DNA of 7,972 nucleotides from Lachnospiraceae bacterium (GTDB lineage: Bacteria; Bacillota; Clostridia; Lachnospirales; Anaerotignaceae), in the NCBI GenBank assembly GCA_028695945.1, contig JAQVIB010000089.1, positions 1 through 7,972 on the forward strand. The letters are read 5' to 3'. The notes under the pieces were generated by a model. That model saw nothing but the letters and a program-made list of their open reading frames with translations, had not been told where the DNA came from and made no database searches. Position 1 is the first letter of the stretch; each line of letters starts with the position of its first letter. Below, piece after piece: positions 6,654 to 7,972 of the stretch. The position numbers were made by a program, and so were the translations under genes.

Positions 6654-6668
6654 TCTAGTAATCTCCTT

Positions 6669-7094
6669 TTATTTTTTAATTGAGTTCAGATATCCTTGCA
6701 AAATGTATACCGCAGCCATTTTGTCTATTACACCTTTTCTTTGCCCATTGTTTAAGCCAGCCTCCATTAAAAAGTTTGCCGCCGCAACAGTGCTAAGTCT
6801 CTCGTCCCATAAAACTACGGGTATTCCTGTAAATCTTCTTTCAATTCTTTCTTTATAAGCTTCCGTTTTTTTACATCTTTCACTAACGGAACCATCAAGG
6901 TTCAAAGGGTATCCAAGTACTATTGTATCCACTTCGTATTCTTTTATTAGTTCTGCCAGCCTTCCAAGGCTCTGCTTATATTCGTTTTCACTGTTTCTTT
7001 TTATTATTTCCAGCCCCTGTGCAGTCCATCCAAAGGGGTCACTTACAGCAACACCAACAGTTTTGTCGCCATAATCCAAACCTAAAACACGCAA
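6669..7094 (-). CDS. ruvX: RuvX/YqgF: pre-16S rRNA nuclease / Holliday junction resolvase-like
   Basis: A 141-residue protein of the RNase H-like YqgF family. Members act in processing the 5' end of 16S rRNA and have been described as Holliday junction resolvases; the rRNA role is the better supported in E. coli. The acidic site is present: Asp7 in GLDYGDKTVGVA, Glu98 in WDERLST and Asp124 in GVIDKMAAVYILQGYL. The family motif GYPLNLDGS (61-69) is also present. The start is TTG at 7094, with AAGGTG 7 nt upstream and the RVLGLDYG strand immediately after; no ATG is available nearby. It lies 11 nt after ireB and is part of the ireB-ruvX-DUF1292 operon. Confidence 0.95.
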   Translation of the reverse strand: MRVLGLDYGDKTVGVAVSDPFGWTAQGLEIIKRNSENEYKQSLGRLAELIKEYEVDTIVLGYPLNLDGSVSERCKKTEAYKERIERRFTGIPVVLWDERLSTVAAANFLMEAGLNNGQRKGVIDKMAAVYILQGYLNSIKK

Positions 7095-7105
7095 ATTATC
7101 ACACC

Positions 7106-7372
7106 TTATTTATTGTTCTTTGCTATATAATTTTCTACCAGTTCCTCTAGCAATTCATCTCTTTCAAGCTTGCGAATAAGCACTCTGGCATTATTGTAGC
7201 TGGTAATATAAGTAGGGTCACCGGAAAGAATATATCCAACTATCTGATTAACAGGGTTATAACCTTTTTCTTTAAGTGCATCGTAAACAGTAAGTATAAT
7301 TCTTTTAGCTTCGTTGTCAAGCTCTTTTGCCAGTCCATCAAACTGCATTGTTTCATTCAGATTTTTGTCCAT
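7106..7372 (-). CDS. ireB: IreB family regulatory phosphoprotein (UPF0297)
   Basis: An 88-residue cytoplasmic regulator. In Enterococcus faecalis, IreB is the substrate of the Ser/Thr kinase IreK and a negative regulator of cephalosporin resistance. The family signature GYNPVNQIVGYILSGDP (37-53) followed by TYITSYNNARVLIRKLERDELLEELV is unmistakable. ATG at 7372 is chosen with GGAG 10 nt upstream; the in-frame GTG at 7381 overlaps that site. In E. faecalis the phosphorylated residues are Thr4 and Thr7. Here the segment NLNETMQF aligns Thr8 with Thr7, but Leu5 replaces Thr4. It is the first gene of the ireB-ruvX-DUF1292 cluster, and the gene order agrees with other Firmicutes. The kinase gene is not in the window. 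Confidence 0.95.
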   Translation of the reverse strand: MDKNLNETMQFDGLAKELDNEAKRIILTVYDALKEKGYNPVNQIVGYILSGDPTYITSYNNARVLIRKLERDELLEELVENYIAKNNK

Positions 7373-7447
7373 GTTAATCACTCTCCGTATTTACTGCTAA
7401 TGTAAAACAACAATATATTGAATTGAAATATTAAATACATACAACTA

Positions 7448-7476
7448 ATGATAATATATATTGGCATATTATGCAA
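7448..7476 (-). promoter_or_regulatory. Candidate promoter for ireB-ruvX-DUF1292
   Basis: On the minus strand, TTGCAT (7476-7471) and TATCAT (7453-7448; five of six) are 17 nt apart in the AT-rich gap after mtaB. An alternative pairing is TTGTGT (7482-7477) with TATATT (7458-7453), 18 nt apart. A near-perfect palindrome, GCATA-A-TATGC (7464-7474), overlaps the -35 region and could be an operator. No mtaB terminator was found in 7382-7516, so read-through from mtaB is also possible. Confidence 0.4.
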
Positions 7477-7516
7477 ACACAATTTATTTTCAATAGCTCC
7501 GTTAAAACAACATTTT

Positions 7517-7972
7517 TTAGCATAATTCGCCAAATACCTTTTCATTTAGGGGATTTGTTAGCCTTACCATTTGAATTTTATTCTTAATATTTTCATCACT
7601 TTCAACAGTAACGTTTATATAATTCGAAGTATGACCTTCAAATATTTTCTTTTTATGGTTCTGCTCAAAAAGCACTTCAACCTCTTTATTAATAAATTTA
7701 TTAATAAAATCCTGTGCCATTTTGTCGCTAAGTTCAATAAGAATATGACTTCTTTCTGCTTTCACTTGTGGTATAACCTGACAATCCATTTTTTCTGCCG
7801 GGGTACCCTTTTTTGGTGAACATGGGAAGACATGTATTTTCGCAACACCAACTTTTTTTGCAAACTCATAGCTTTCCTTGAAATCCTCGTCGGTTTCACC
7901 TGGGAACCCAACAATTATGTCTGTTGTGATTGCAACATCTTCCCAATATTTTCTTATTATTTCCACAGCCTG
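7517..7972 (-). CDS. mtaB: MtaB, tRNA t6A37 methylthiotransferase, C-terminal part only
   Basis: MtaB is a radical SAM enzyme that adds a methylthio group to N6-threonylcarbamoyladenosine 37 of tRNAs reading ANN codons. The frame is open to the right edge, giving 151 residues. The GTG at 7966 is an internal valine codon (reading QAVEIIRKYW), so the true start and the Fe-S cysteine motifs lie outside the window. Visible are TTDIIVGFPGETDEDF, HVFPCSPKKGTPAEKM and then a TRAM-like tail (VEVLFEQ ... FEGHTSNYINVTV). The tail and GTPAEKM favour MtaB over MiaB or RimO, though these paralogues are similar. A perfect 12-bp tandem duplication encodes FINKFINK just before the TRAM part. It may be co-transcribed with ireB. 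Confidence 0.9.
   Translation of the reverse strand, partial: QAVEIIRKYWEDVAITTDIIVGFPGETDEDFKESYEFAKKVGVAKIHVFPCSPKKGTPAEKMDCQVIPQVKAERSHILIELSDKMAQDFINKFINKEVEVLFEQNHKKKIFEGHTSNYINVTVESDENIKNKIQMVRLTNPLNEKVFGELC
7685..7708 (-). repeat. Tandem 12-bp palindromic repeat inside mtaB
   Basis: The self-complementary 12-mer TTTATTAATAAA occurs twice with no gap (7685-7696 and 7697-7708). It keeps the reading frame and encodes FINK twice at the junction between the radical SAM core and the TRAM-like domain. It looks like a local duplication. Confidence 0.8.

Noticed and set aside
7382..7516. Terminator for mtaB
   Set aside because: I found no hairpin with a U run after the mtaB stop; only AT-rich short palindromes such as CAATATATTG (7411-7420).
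1..7972. Novel defence, mobile or biosynthetic system
   Set aside because: All genes are recognised conserved families in familiar Firmicutes order; no transposase, integrase, CRISPR repeats, toxin-antitoxin pair or composition break was seen.

Overview
This is an AT-rich, gene-dense stretch of housekeeping DNA. Every credible gene is on the minus strand, so transcription runs from high to low coordinates. The gene set is that of a low-G+C Gram-positive anaerobe, most likely class Clostridia (Lachnospirales-like). The pointers are the IreB-RuvX-DUF1292 trio, RNase J, a PDZ/radical-SAM/DUF512 protein beside Der, strong AGGAGG-type ribosome binding sites and frequent TTG starts. The genus cannot be fixed from the sequence alone.

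Layout in transcription order. (1) The 3' part of mtaB (tRNA t6A37 methylthiotransferase) enters from the right edge and stops at 7517. (2) A 144-nt AT-rich gap carries a candidate promoter for the ireB-ruvX-DUF1292 cluster: a regulatory phosphoprotein, the YqgF/RuvX nuclease and a very acidic small protein. (3) A 302-nt non-coding stretch (6055-6356) holds a weak hairpin terminator, a set of competing inverted repeats and promoter candidates for rnjA. (4) rnjA encodes RNase J. It starts at TTG inside a T7/A7 inverted repeat and ends at a convincing intrinsic terminator (4306-4346). (5) About 20 nt after that terminator, a near-consensus sigma-A promoter (4261-4289) starts a tightly packed operon: rnhB, yraN, pgeF, DUF512 radical SAM, der. 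Internal gaps are 4-12 nt, except for 63 nt before der that contain two hairpins in a row. der runs off the left edge.

The themes are nucleic-acid maintenance (RNase HII, RNase J, RuvX, a YraN-type nuclease fold), tRNA modification (MtaB), ribosome assembly (Der) and metabolite repair or purine salvage (PgeF). One radical SAM protein has no assigned function. I see no mobile elements, CRISPR, tRNA or rRNA genes, and no sign of an unknown multi-gene system. The most noteworthy signals are cis-regulatory: the rnjA leader and start hairpin, the tandem hairpins before der, a candidate regulatory palindrome upstream of ireB, and the loss of one of two known phospho-threonine positions in IreB.
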